From Paenibacillus sp. PL91 (GTDB lineage Bacteria; Bacillota; Bacilli; Paenibacillales; Paenibacillaceae): a stretch of 64,000 nucleotides of DNA. Below are positions 9,278 through 20,000 of this stretch, one piece after another. The notes under the pieces were generated by a model. It saw only the letters and a list, made by a program, of their open reading frames with translations, made no database searches and was not told the DNA's origin. The stretch is from contig NZ_JABBYG020000004.1 of assembly GCF_012935325.2 (NCBI RefSeq), positions 372,001 to 436,000 on the forward strand. Direction: 5' to 3'. Position 1 is the stretch's first letter. Each line of letters starts with the position of its first letter. The position numbers and the translations under genes were made by a program.

Positions 9278-12200
9278 ATGACGAAAGCAAATGCGATTCA
9301 GAAGGTGTACCCCCTTACTCCGATGCAGGAGGGAATGTTGTTCCACTCGATCATAAACAGCAAGTCCAGCGCTTATTTCACTTTAATGGAAGCTTCGCTG
9401 CTAGGCAGCGTGGACCCGGAGCTGTTCGAGCAGTGCTTAAACAGCATCATGAAGGAATTTGACATCCTGCGTACAGTATTTGTCCATCAAAATTTGCCGC
9501 GGCCTCGGCAGGTTGTCTTCCATGAGCGGAGCACGAAGCTGCATTATGAGGATCTCCGCCATCTAGAGGAAACGGAGCAGGGCAAGTATATCGAGTGCTA
9601 TAACGAGGCAAACCGAAGTCGCGGTTTTCAGCTATCGAAGGATGTGCTGCTTCGAGTTGCTTTGTTCCGCACTACTGAGCATACATATCGATTAATGTGG
9701 AGCCATCATCATATTTTGATGGACGGCTGGGGCTTTGGCGTTGTCATACAGCGGTTGTTTCAAATTTATGCAGCTAAGCGTACGGGCAGCGCGATTCCTC
9801 AAAGCATCATTTATCCATACGGCGATTACATCAAATGGCTTGAAAATAGAAGCAAAGAGCAATCTCTCGTCTATTGGAAAAAAGCGCTTGAAGGCTTTGA
9901 AGAGCAAACGTCTTTGCCGCAAAGGCAGCTTAGCGGCCAGGCGGACGAATATCGCCAGGGTCAGCATGAATTTGTCATTAACGCCGAAACAACGCTGCTC
10001 CTTACCCGAATGGCAAGAGGCTGCGGAGCGACGCTTAACAGCTTTTTTCAAGCCGTTTGGGCGGTGCTTCTCAGCAAATACAATAGGACGCGTGACGTTG
10101 TGTTTGGCTCGGTCGTATCGGGGCGCCCCTCGGATGTGCCGGGAATCGAGCAGATGGTCGGATTGTTCATAAATACGGTGCCGGTTCGCGTTCGCAGTTT
10201 TGACGGCCTTACCTTTGCGCAGCTGCTGACGAACATACAAGCAGAAGCGGTCGAGATGGAAGCACATAGCTACCTGCCGCTTTACGAGGTGCAAAATCAA
10301 TCGGAGCTGAAGCAGGCGCTGCTCGATCATATTTTGATATTCGAAAATTATCCGCTAGGCAAGGATGTTGAAGGCGGGAAGGCCGAGGAGGCGATCGGCT
10401 TCCAAACACAGGTTGACCGCGTGTTTGAACAAACGAATTATGATTTGAATGTCGTTGTATCTCCTTCCGAGGAGCTTTCTATCAAATTCAGCTACAACCA
10501 GAACAGGTTTGAGAGCTCAGTTATCCATCGGGCAGAAGGTCATTTGCGCAGCATCATAGCGCAAATATTGGATAACCCGGCAGTCGAGCTGAGCGCGCTC
10601 GAAGTGGTTGCAGCGGAAGAAAAACGGCAATTGTCCGAACATTTTAACGCGACGAAGAGGGTGTATGAGGAACCGAAGCTCGTTCATGCTTTGTTTGAGA
10701 AGCAGGTAACACGCACGCCGGATCAAACCGCTGTGCTTGGAGCCGGTGTAGAGCTAACCTACCGGGAATTGAACGTCGAAGCTAATCGCCTAGCCCGGAC
10801 GCTATATGACAATGGCGCTGCAGGCCGCGTCATAGCTGTTATGGCAGAGCCTTCACCGGATATGGCGGTTGCGCTGCTCGCTGTGCTTAAAGCGGGAGCA
10901 GCTTACTTGCCAATCGATCCCGCGCTTCCAGCAGATCGCATCCGCTATATGCTGGAGGACAGCGAAGCCTGCTGTGTTCTATCCGATCCTCACTATGCCC
11001 AGCTTGCAGAAAGCTTTGGCACAAATGTTGTTGATATTAGCGATATAAACGGCTACGCGGAGGATACCTCCAATTTGGAGGTTCAGGTCAAGCCGAACGA
11101 TTTGGCTTATATCATTTACACGTCCGGCACGACAGGCATGCCTAAAGGGGTTATGATCGAGCATCGCAGCATATCGAATACGCTGCTTTGGCGGAAAGAG
11201 GAGTACCAATTTAGCACGGAGGATCGCACGCTAGTCTTCTTGTCGTTTGCATTCGACGCGTTCGTTAGTACGTTCTTCGCGCCGCTCATTGCAGGCTCGT
11301 CCGTTCACTTGGCGAAAGCTGCGGAGAGCAAGGACCCGCTTGCGCTGAAAAAGCTTATTGCGGCGGGACAAATTACTCATTTCAGCACAGTGCCAGCCAT
11401 GTTCCTGGCCATTCTTGATGTTATAACGCAAGAGGAAGCTTTATCGCTCAAAGCGGTGACACTCGGAGGAGAGAAGGTTACGGAGGATGCCGTTAGCCGT
11501 GCAAGGAGCGTAAATCCGGCGCTTGAATTGGTTAATGAATACGGGCCGACCGAAAACAGCGTTATAACGACATGCTTGCGTGATGCCCAGGACGGTAAAC
11601 GGATAACGATTGGCACTCCAATTGCCAATACACAGGTATGGATTGTTGGTAGCGACAGGCAGCTTCAGCCAATCGGCGCAGTGGGCGAGCTATGTGTTGC
11701 TGGCGAGGGGCTGGCTCGCGGATATTTGAATCAGCCTGAGCTGACGAAGGAGCATTTTGTGCCGCATCCATTCGATGAAGGTGCTGGCTTGCTTTACCTT
11801 ACGGGCGATCTAGCGCGATGGACGGAGGATGGCCAGCTTGAATTCGTAGAGCGGATCGATCATCAAGTGAAAATTCGCGGCTATCGGATCGAGTTGGGAG
11901 AAATCGAAGCCGCGCTTCGCAAGCAGGCGGCTATTAAGGATGCAGCAGTGCTAGCTGTGCAGGACGGTTCCGGCTCGAAGCAGCTTTGCGCCTATGTAAC
12001 GCTGGAAGAAGGTTCCGATTGGGATGAAGCGTCATTAAGAAGGATGCTTGGAACCCAGCTGCCATCCTACATGAATCCGGCAGCCTTCATTCGGCTTGAG
12101 CGCTTGCCATACACAGCGAACGGCAAGCTCGACCGCAAGGCGCTTCCGATTCCGGATGCAGGCTTGGCAGGGAACCGTGAATACATAGCGCCTGAAACGC

Positions 12201-15200
12201 TGCTTGAGGCGCAGCTTCAGCCGATTTGGGAACAAATTTTGCAAGTAGAGAAGATCGGCGTAACGGAAGATTTTTTTGAGCTTGGGGGGCATTCGCTCAA
12301 AGCGATGCTGTTGGCGGCCAGGCTTCAGAAGGAGCTGCAGACAGACATTCCTCTGAAAGAGCTGTTTGATCGTCCGACGATCCGCGGCATTGCCCGCTTC
12401 ATTGAAGGAGAGAATCAGGAGGAAGGAACATTTGTCGCCATTGTACCGGCAGAGCCAAGAGAAGTCTATCCGTTAACATCGGCGCAGAGAAGAATGTTTG
12501 TAATCAACCAGTTTGAGAACGTCGGCACGGCTTACAATATGCCCGATGCTTTGCTTATGGAAGGGATTGTTGATCAGGAAAAGCTTGCAGATGCCCTTCA
12601 GAAATTGATCGAGCGGCATGAGCCGCTACGGACCACGTTCGAGCTGCAGGAGGAGGAGCCCGTTCAGCGCATTCACGCAACGGCTGCGGTTGAGCTTGAG
12701 GTTTTCGAAGCATCCGATACGCTGCAGGCTGAACAAATCATGCGCGATTTCGTACGCCCCTTCGATTTGACGCAAGCTCCGCTTATGCGGGCTCGCCTCG
12801 TTCGTTTGGAGGAAGAACGCCATCTGCTGCTGCTCGATGTGCACCATATTATTGCCGATGGGATTACAGTTGGTCATCTAATTCAGGATATGGCCGCATT
12901 ATATCGGGGTGAACAGCTGCCGGAACTTCGCATTCAGTACAAGGATTATGCTGTCTGGCAGCAGGGCGATGTGAACGCGGAGCGGCTGAAGAAGCAGGAG
13001 GCTTTCTGGCTGGAGCAATTCTCAAGCGGCGTGCCTGCGTTCGATTTCCCTTCTGACTACTCGCGTCCGCTCGTACGGGATTTTGCAGGTAAGCGATATG
13101 AGTTCACGGCCAATAAGGAGCTATTTGCTTCGCTGCGTGAATTGGCTACAGCTCAAGGCGCAACGCTGTTTATGGTGCTGTTCGCAGCTTATAATGTGCT
13201 GCTCAATAAGTACACCGGCCAGGAGGATTTTGTCGTTGGAACGCCGACAGCCGGCCGCGCTCATGATGAGCTGCGGGAAATGACCGGGCTGTTCGTAGGT
13301 ACGCTTGCGCTCCGAACAAGACCTAAGCCGGAGCTTTCTTTCCAAAATTATGTTGCCGAGGTTAAACGGCATTGTCTTGAAGCGTTCGAGCATCAGGACT
13401 ATCCATTTGAGGAGCTGCTGCAAAAATTGGGCATTCCGCGCAGCATGAGCCGCAATCCGCTGTTCGATACGATGTTTCTTATGCAAAACATGGATTCGGC
13501 TGATCTGCAGCTGGAAGGCTTGAAGCTGACATCCTACCCGCAATCCAATGATATCGCCAAGTTCGACCTGACCTTTGGCGTGATCGAGCAGGAGGATTCG
13601 CTTCAGTTCAGCATTGAATATGCAACAGCTTTATTCCGCCCAGAGACAGCGAATCGGCTTGGCAATCATTATATCGAGCTGCTTCATGCGATTGCCGCTC
13701 ATCCAGAGAAGTCATTAGCTGAGCTGGATGTGTTAAACAGCAGTGAAATCGAGCAATTGCTGTACGGGTTTAACGACACCGCGGCAAGCTACTCGCGTGA
13801 GGCTACGATAACTTCGTTATTTGAACAGCAGGCAGCTATTCATGACGCGCTTATTGCGGTCTCGGATGATGAGCGGCAGCTAACCTATCGCGAGCTGAAC
13901 GCTCGAGCGAATAGGCTGGCAAGGCGGCTTCGAGATGAAGCGGGAGTTGGGCGTGACAATCTAGTAGCGATTCTTATGGACCGCACGACCGACATTATCG
14001 TTGCTATGCTCGCGGTTCTGAAGGCGGGGGGCGCGTATGTGCCGATTGATCCCGCTTATCCTGAGGAGCGGATTCAGTACATTTTGAAAGACAGCAAGCC
14101 GAAGGCGCTGCTTACGCAAACCTCTTGTCTCCATCAGGCTAACGGCGAAGCCTGCATCGTCTTCGATCTCCAGAACGGCTCAACCTTCACGGGAGACGAG
14201 GGTGATTTGGAAGCAATCAATGAGCCGCAGGACTTAGCCTATATCATCTATACGTCCGGAACGACCGGCCAGCCGAAGGGCGTTATGATCACCCATCGGA
14301 ATGTGGTAAGGCTGTTAACGAACAATCGGCTTGCGTTTGATTTTAATGAGCGGGACGTATGGACGATGTTCCACTCGTACTGCTTCGATTTCTCGGTATG
14401 GGAAATGTACGGCGCTTTGCTGTACGGCGGCCATGTTGTCGTTGTTCCGCGCCATACCGCGCAAAACCCGCAGCAGTTTGCTGAGCTGCTGAGGAAGAAG
14501 AAGGTAACGGTGCTGAACCAAACGCCAACTGCTTTCTATGCCTTGATTCAAGAAGAAGTGCGTCAGCAGGAACATGACTTAGCGGTACGTTACGTCATTT
14601 TTGGCGGTGAAGCTTTGAATCCGGCTATGCTTCGCCCATACCGCGACCTGTATCCTGCCGCAAAGCTGATCAATATGTACGGCATCACCGAAACGACCGT
14701 GCATGTCACATACAAAGTGATAACGGATCATGAGATAGCGACAAATGTAAGCAATATCGGCAAGCCGATTGCTACGCTTACCTGCTATGTTTTCGATTCC
14801 AGGCAGAGGCTTGTTCCCATTGGGGTTAACGGCGAGCTGTACGTTGGCGGAGATGGCGTGGCGAGAGGCTATTTGAACCGTGAGGAGCTGTCGCGGGAAC
14901 GGTTCGTGCCGAACCCATACAATGCCGACGAGAGGCTGTACAGGACTGGCGATCTGGTACGCAGATTGGCTAACGGCGAGATGGAGTATCTTGGGCGCAT
15001 CGACCATCAGGTTAAAATCCGCGGTCATCGGATCGAGCTGGGCGAGATTGAGACCGTGCTTCTTAATCATATCAAAGTTAAAGAAACAACCGTCATTGCA
15101 CGTGACCAGAAGGACGGCAGCAAAGCACTGTGTGCCTATATCGTTGCCGAGGAAGAGCTGACCGTTACCCAGCTGCGTCAATTCACGAAAGAATCGCTGC

Positions 15201-16990
15201 CCGATTACATGGTCCCGGCCTATTTTGTCCAGCTGGACAAAATTCCTTTAACCTCGAATGGCAAAATTGACCGGCAAGCGCTCCCTGAACCGGACCTGAG
15301 CATCTCTACCGGCAGTGCTTATATCGCACCGGAGTCGATTCGCGAGCAGCTGCTTGCAGACATTTGGCAAAGTGTGCTTGGCGCTAAACATATTGGCTCG
15401 GCCGAGCATTTCTTTGCGCTCGGCGGCGACTCTATTAAAGCGATCCAAGTAGCTGCTAGACTCGGTGCACATGGTTTGAAGCTAGAGATTAAAGATTTAT
15501 TCCAGTATCCGACAATCGGTGAGCTTGCTCCGCGGCTAAAGGCTGTCACTAGGAGCATTGAGCAAGGCGCTGTAACAGGAGAAGCCGGGCTTACCGCAAT
15601 TCAGCACTGGTTCTTTAAACAGCAATTTACCGATGCCCATCACTGGAATCAATCGGTCATGCTGTACACGCCGGGACGGTTCGAGGAGAAAGCGATCCGA
15701 TCTGCCGTTGATGCGATCGTCCGTCATCATGATGCGCTGCGCTTCGTGTTCCGCCAGAGTGGAGATGGCTCCTATATTCCCTTCAACCGGGGACTAGAGG
15801 AAGAGGGTACGCATACATACGTGTATATGGATTTATCCGGCGAGGCGGATGATCGCTCGGCACTTGCTAGGCATGCGGAGCAGCTTCAAAGCTCGATCAA
15901 TTTGTCAGAAGGCCCACTGTTCCTGACCGCTCACTACCGGACAGCGAGCGGCGATCATTTGCTGCTGATCGCCCATCATCTCATCATAGACGGCGTCTCT
16001 TGGCGCATCTTGTTCGAGGATCTGGAGCAGGCATATAGCCAAGCGCTGAACGGGGAGCAGATCCGACTTCCGCTCAAATCCGATTCCTTCCTCTATTGGT
16101 CGGAGCAGCTCAGCTTGTATGCAGAAAGCCCGCTGCTTCTAAGGGAGGCCGATTATTGGAGAGAGCTGGAGGAGAGAGGCGTCGTTCCTCTTCCACGCGA
16201 TAGACATGCGGGCCGCGGTGACTTCTCGACATTGCGGACGGCACAGTTCGAGCTGGATGAGTTGGAGACAGACGATCTGCTGAAGCGGGCTGGACGCGCG
16301 TATAACACGGAAATCAACGATTTGCTGATGACAGCATTAGGACTTGCCGTCAAGCAATGGTCGGGCATAGACCAGGTCGGCATCAACCTAGAATCACACG
16401 GACGCGAGCCTATCTCGGAGGCGCTGGACATTTCGCGCACGGTTGGCTGGTTCACCTCCCAATATCCGGTTGTGCTGGATATGAGCGCGGCGGATGATTT
16501 ATCTCGTCAGATTAAGCTGACGAAGGAACAGCTTCGAGCTGTACCTGGCAAAGGCATCGGCTACGATCTATTGAAATATATGACGCCTGAGCCATTGAAG
16601 CCAGTGCTTCGCTTCGACCTTGAGCCGGAGATTTGCTTCAACTACTTAGGGCAAATTGACGGAGATGTAACGAACGAAATTTTCACCATGTCGGATTATG
16701 ACAATGGGTCTCCCGTCAGCTCAAAAGCGGAAAACAGCTTTGCATGGAGCTTCGGAGGCATCGTTGAGGAAGGCCGGCTTTCGATGAAATGCCATTACAA
16801 CAGCTTAGAATTTTCGGAGGAGACGATGAACCGCTTCATGAATGCTTATCGCGCGCAGCTTGGCAGCGTAATCGCTCATTGTACCTTGCAAGAGGATGCG
16901 GAGCTGACGCCAAGCGATATTAGCTCAAAAGGGATGACGGTTGACGACTTGGAAGACATTTTCGATCTGCTGGAAGAGAAGCTGAAATGA
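9278..16990 (+). CDS. NRPS, two modules, C-A-T-C-A-T-E
   Basis: The ATG at 9278 follows a GCGAGGTG ribosome binding site. The first C domain opens with the TPMQEGMLFH motif and has HHILMDGWG near 9703. This is the form typical of Bacillales C domains that accept a D-aminoacyl donor after an upstream E domain, so it should follow the previous protein. Domains by position: C about 9300-10600, A4 about 10680-12150, T4 with GGHS near 12283, C about 12465-13750 with HHIIADG near 12841, A5 about 13800-15280, T5 with GGDS near 15421, E about 15575-16900 with HHLIIDG near 15972. The A4 code is DASSTGEVIK, unassigned and one residue from A2. The A5 code is DFWNIGMVHK, an exact threonine code. Thr followed by E predicts D-Thr (allo form). 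Confidence 0.95.
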   Translation: MTKANAIQKVYPLTPMQEGMLFHSIINSKSSAYFTLMEASLLGSVDPELFEQCLNSIMKEFDILRTVFVHQNLPRPRQVVFHERSTKLHYEDLRHLEETEQGKYIECYNEANRSRGFQLSKDVLLRVALFRTTEHTYRLMWSHHHILMDGWGFGVVIQRLFQIYAAKRTGSAIPQSIIYPYGDYIKWLENRSKEQSLVYWKKALEGFEEQTSLPQRQLSGQADEYRQGQHEFVINAETTLLLTRMARGCGATLNSFFQAVWAVLLSKYNRTRDVVFGSVVSGRPSDVPGIEQMVGLFINTVPVRVRSFDGLTFAQLLTNIQAEAVEMEAHSYLPLYEVQNQSELKQALLDHILIFENYPLGKDVEGGKAEEAIGFQTQVDRVFEQTNYDLNVVVSPSEELSIKFSYNQNRFESSVIHRAEGHLRSIIAQILDNPAVELSALEVVAAEEKRQLSEHFNATKRVYEEPKLVHALFEKQVTRTPDQTAVLGAGVELTYRELNVEANRLARTLYDNGAAGRVIAVMAEPSPDMAVALLAVLKAGAAYLPIDPALPADRIRYMLEDSEACCVLSDPHYAQLAESFGTNVVDISDINGYAEDTSNLEVQVKPNDLAYIIYTSGTTGMPKGVMIEHRSISNTLLWRKEEYQFSTEDRTLVFLSFAFDAFVSTFFAPLIAGSSVHLAKAAESKDPLALKKLIAAGQITHFSTVPAMFLAILDVITQEEALSLKAVTLGGEKVTEDAVSRARSVNPALELVNEYGPTENSVITTCLRDAQDGKRITIGTPIANTQVWIVGSDRQLQPIGAVGELCVAGEGLARGYLNQPELTKEHFVPHPFDEGAGLLYLTGDLARWTEDGQLEFVERIDHQVKIRGYRIELGEIEAALRKQAAIKDAAVLAVQDGSGSKQLCAYVTLEEGSDWDEASLRRMLGTQLPSYMNPAAFIRLERLPYTANGKLDRKALPIPDAGLAGNREYIAPETLLEAQLQPIWEQILQVEKIGVTEDFFELGGHSLKAMLLAARLQKELQTDIPLKELFDRPTIRGIARFIEGENQEEGTFVAIVPAEPREVYPLTSAQRRMFVINQFENVGTAYNMPDALLMEGIVDQEKLADALQKLIERHEPLRTTFELQEEEPVQRIHATAAVELEVFEASDTLQAEQIMRDFVRPFDLTQAPLMRARLVRLEEERHLLLLDVHHIIADGITVGHLIQDMAALYRGEQLPELRIQYKDYAVWQQGDVNAERLKKQEAFWLEQFSSGVPAFDFPSDYSRPLVRDFAGKRYEFTANKELFASLRELATAQGATLFMVLFAAYNVLLNKYTGQEDFVVGTPTAGRAHDELREMTGLFVGTLALRTRPKPELSFQNYVAEVKRHCLEAFEHQDYPFEELLQKLGIPRSMSRNPLFDTMFLMQNMDSADLQLEGLKLTSYPQSNDIAKFDLTFGVIEQEDSLQFSIEYATALFRPETANRLGNHYIELLHAIAAHPEKSLAELDVLNSSEIEQLLYGFNDTAASYSREATITSLFEQQAAIHDALIAVSDDERQLTYRELNARANRLARRLRDEAGVGRDNLVAILMDRTTDIIVAMLAVLKAGGAYVPIDPAYPEERIQYILKDSKPKALLTQTSCLHQANGEACIVFDLQNGSTFTGDEGDLEAINEPQDLAYIIYTSGTTGQPKGVMITHRNVVRLLTNNRLAFDFNERDVWTMFHSYCFDFSVWEMYGALLYGGHVVVVPRHTAQNPQQFAELLRKKKVTVLNQTPTAFYALIQEEVRQQEHDLAVRYVIFGGEALNPAMLRPYRDLYPAAKLINMYGITETTVHVTYKVITDHEIATNVSNIGKPIATLTCYVFDSRQRLVPIGVNGELYVGGDGVARGYLNREELSRERFVPNPYNADERLYRTGDLVRRLANGEMEYLGRIDHQVKIRGHRIELGEIETVLLNHIKVKETTVIARDQKDGSKALCAYIVAEEELTVTQLRQFTKESLPDYMVPAYFVQLDKIPLTSNGKIDRQALPEPDLSISTGSAYIAPESIREQLLADIWQSVLGAKHIGSAEHFFALGGDSIKAIQVAARLGAHGLKLEIKDLFQYPTIGELAPRLKAVTRSIEQGAVTGEAGLTAIQHWFFKQQFTDAHHWNQSVMLYTPGRFEEKAIRSAVDAIVRHHDALRFVFRQSGDGSYIPFNRGLEEEGTHTYVYMDLSGEADDRSALARHAEQLQSSINLSEGPLFLTAHYRTASGDHLLLIAHHLIIDGVSWRILFEDLEQAYSQALNGEQIRLPLKSDSFLYWSEQLSLYAESPLLLREADYWRELEERGVVPLPRDRHAGRGDFSTLRTAQFELDELETDDLLKRAGRAYNTEINDLLMTALGLAVKQWSGIDQVGINLESHGREPISEALDISRTVGWFTSQYPVVLDMSAADDLSRQIKLTKEQLRAVPGKGIGYDLLKYMTPEPLKPVLRFDLEPEICFNYLGQIDGDVTNEIFTMSDYDNGSPVSSKAENSFAWSFGGIVEEGRLSMKCHYNSLEFSEETMNRFMNAYRAQLGSVIAHCTLQEDAELTPSDISSKGMTVDDLEDIFDLLEEKLK

Positions 16991-17026
16991 GAAAGCGAGC
17001 GAATATGCTTGTCAGAGAGGTGCGAA

Positions 17027-20000
17027 ATGTCAACTTTTAAGAAAGAGCAAGTGAAGGATATTTATTATTTATCTCCGATGCAGGAGGGCATGCTGTTTCA
17101 TACCATCATGAGCCGGGATGCCACCTATTTTGAGCAAATGACCGTTCGTATTCGCGGAGAGCTGAATGTCGCTTTGTTCGAGGAGAGCATGAATCGCATT
17201 GTTGCGCGGTACGATGTGTTTCGGACTACTTTCTTATATGACAAGGTCAAGCGCCCGGTGCAGGTTGTGCTGAAGGATCGCTCGCTAAAAATCCGGGTTG
17301 AGGATTTGTCGGGGTTAACCAGAGAGGAACAAGAGGCAAGCCTTGAGTCCGCCAGACAAAAGGATCGTGAGATAGGCTTCGACCTCTCTCACGATATCCC
17401 GATGCGTATGATTGTATTCCGCCTTGCAGCGAACGAATACGAAATGATTTGGAGCCATCACCATATTCTAATGGACGGCTGGTGCCTCGGGATTATCATC
17501 AATGAATTATTCAGCCTGTACGGGTGCTTGAAACGCCAGGAAACGCCTGCGCTTGCGCCGGCCCAGCCTTACAGCGATTACATCAAATGGCTGGAGAAGC
17601 AAGACAAGGAAAAAGCTTTAACCTACTGGCAAGAGCTGCTTGGCGATTACGAGCAAGAGGCATCGCTTCCAAGGCGCAAAGCTCCGTCGGCTGTTCATGC
17701 GGGCCATTATGAGCAGGCTGAGCTGCGATTCAGCTTCGGTCTGGAGCTATCGCGCAAGCTGCAGGAGCTGGCAAGCAGCTGTCAGATTACGCTGAACAGC
17801 TTGTTTCAGACATTATGGGGCGTGCTGCTTCAACGGTACAACCATTTGGAGGACGTCGTGTTTGGCTCTGTCGTATCCGGCCGCCCATCGGAGCTGCCCG
17901 GTATTGAAACGATGGTGGGGCTGTTTATCAATACGATTCCGGTTCGCATACGATCGTTGGGGAATGAATCGTTCGCGGAAATGGCTGCAAGCGTCCAGAG
18001 GAAGGCCATTGAATCGGAAGGCTTTGACTATATGCCGTTATATGACATTCAAAATAGGACGGAATTAAAAAACAGCCTGATTAATCACATTGTCGTGTTT
18101 GAAAACTATCCGATTGAAAAGGAAGTTTCAGAGAGCGGCTCTGAGGATACGCTTGGCTTCGATGTAGGCGATGTAAGCATGTATGAGCAAACTAGCTATG
18201 ATCTGAACGTGATGGTGCTTCCGAGCGACGATTTGACGGTAAAGCTTAATTTTAATGCTTCCATTTATGATCCGAAGCAGCTGGAGGCTATTGAAGGCCA
18301 TCTGATTATGTTGGCTGAGCAAGCTGTTGCAAGCCCGGACATGCCTGTTCGCAGCATGCGAATCGTGACCGGCGAAGAGCAGCAGCTGCTGGAATCATTT
18401 AACGGCGATGCATGCGAGTATCAATCCGAGCATACGGTTCACCGTTTGTTTGAGGAGCAGGCAGCACGTACGGGGGAAGCGGTTGCGATCGCGATGGGCG
18501 CTGAGCGAATCAGCTACGGCGAGCTGAACGCCGCAGCGAATCGGTTGGCGCACAGCTTGCGTCAGCAGGGCGTCGGCGCTGGCAAGACGGTCGGCATCAT
18601 GGCGGAGCGCTCGATCGCATACGTGACGGGAGTGCTGGCTGTATTGAAGGCTGGCGGCGCATTCGTGCCGATTGATCCGGACCTTCCGGCAGAGCGCGCC
18701 GCCTATATGCTGGATAACAGCGGAGCGGAAATGCTTTTGCACCAGCCGGATATGGCAGACAAGGCATCTATTGTTGGTGGGGGTGTCGCGTTGCAAATGC
18801 TGCAGGACGAACTGTATGCACAGCTGTCAGCTGACAATTTGCCTCCTTTGGCAGCTTCGAACGATTTGTTTTACGTGATCTATACGTCCGGCACGACCGG
18901 ACAGCCCAAAGGGGTCATGCTTGAGAATAAAAACATGGTCAATTTACTTTCCTATGTATGGTCGAAAACGACCGTTCCTTACCACACAAAGGTGCTGCAA
19001 TACACGACGATCAGCTTCGACGTCTGCTATCAGGAAATCTTTTCGACGCTGCTGGCAGGAGGCACGCTTTGTTTAATCGATAACGATACGAAGCGCAGCG
19101 TAGAAAAACTAACCGAATGGATCGGCGAGCAATCGATTCCTGTCTTGTTTTTGCCGGTGCCCTTTCTCAAATTTGTATTTAATGAAAAAAGCTACGTCGA
19201 GCTGTTCCCGCCTTGCGTTAAGCACATCATAACCGCGGGCGAGCAGCTGGTCGTCTCAGATGGCCTTCGAGCTTATTTGCGAGAACGTGGCGTTACGCTC
19301 CATAACCATTACGGCCCATCAGAAACGCATGTCGTTACGACACTGTCGCTCGGGGCATCAGAGCCGATAGCCGAATTGCCGACGATCGGACGGCCGATAT
19401 CAAATACTGGCATTTATATTTTAAACAGCGGCATGCAGCTTCAACCCGTTGGCATACCCGGCGAGCTGTATATCGCTGGTGACAATGTCGGGCGCGGCTA
19501 TATCGGCAACGCCGAATTAACCGCTGAGAAATTTTTGCACAATCCATATCGTTCTGCGGAACGCATGTATCGCACGGGAGACCTCGCTTGCTGGCTGCCG
19601 AATGGGGAAATTGAATTGCGGGGCCGCATGGATCATCAAGTGAAGATTCGCGGCCATCGTATCGAGCTTGGCGAGATTGAGTCTCGTCTGCTCAATCATC
19701 CAGCAATTACGGAAGCGGCGGCACTCGCATATGAGGATGTTCAGAGCAGCAAATATTTATGTGCGTATTATGCGGCTTCAGAAATGCTTTCAGCTGTTGA
19801 TCTAAGGGAGTATATGCTTGAAGCGCTTCCTGATTACATGGTACCGTCACTTTTCATTCAGCTGGAGAAGCTGCCGATTACGGCTAACGGGAAGACCGAT
19901 CGAAGAGCGCTTCCGATGCCGGAGGGAGAACCAGGAACAGGTGCCGCCTATGTCGCTCCGACGAATGAGCTTCAGCAAAAGCTGGCTGCAATATGGGAAG

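Noticed and set aside
9692..10330. 212-codon open frame on the minus strand inside the second synthetase
   Set aside because: It is antisense to conserved C-domain sequence, has no family features or start signals, and long antisense frames are common in these GC-balanced genes.
14579..15181. 200-codon minus-strand open frame within A5
   Set aside because: Antisense shadow of conserved A-domain motifs, with no ribosome binding site.
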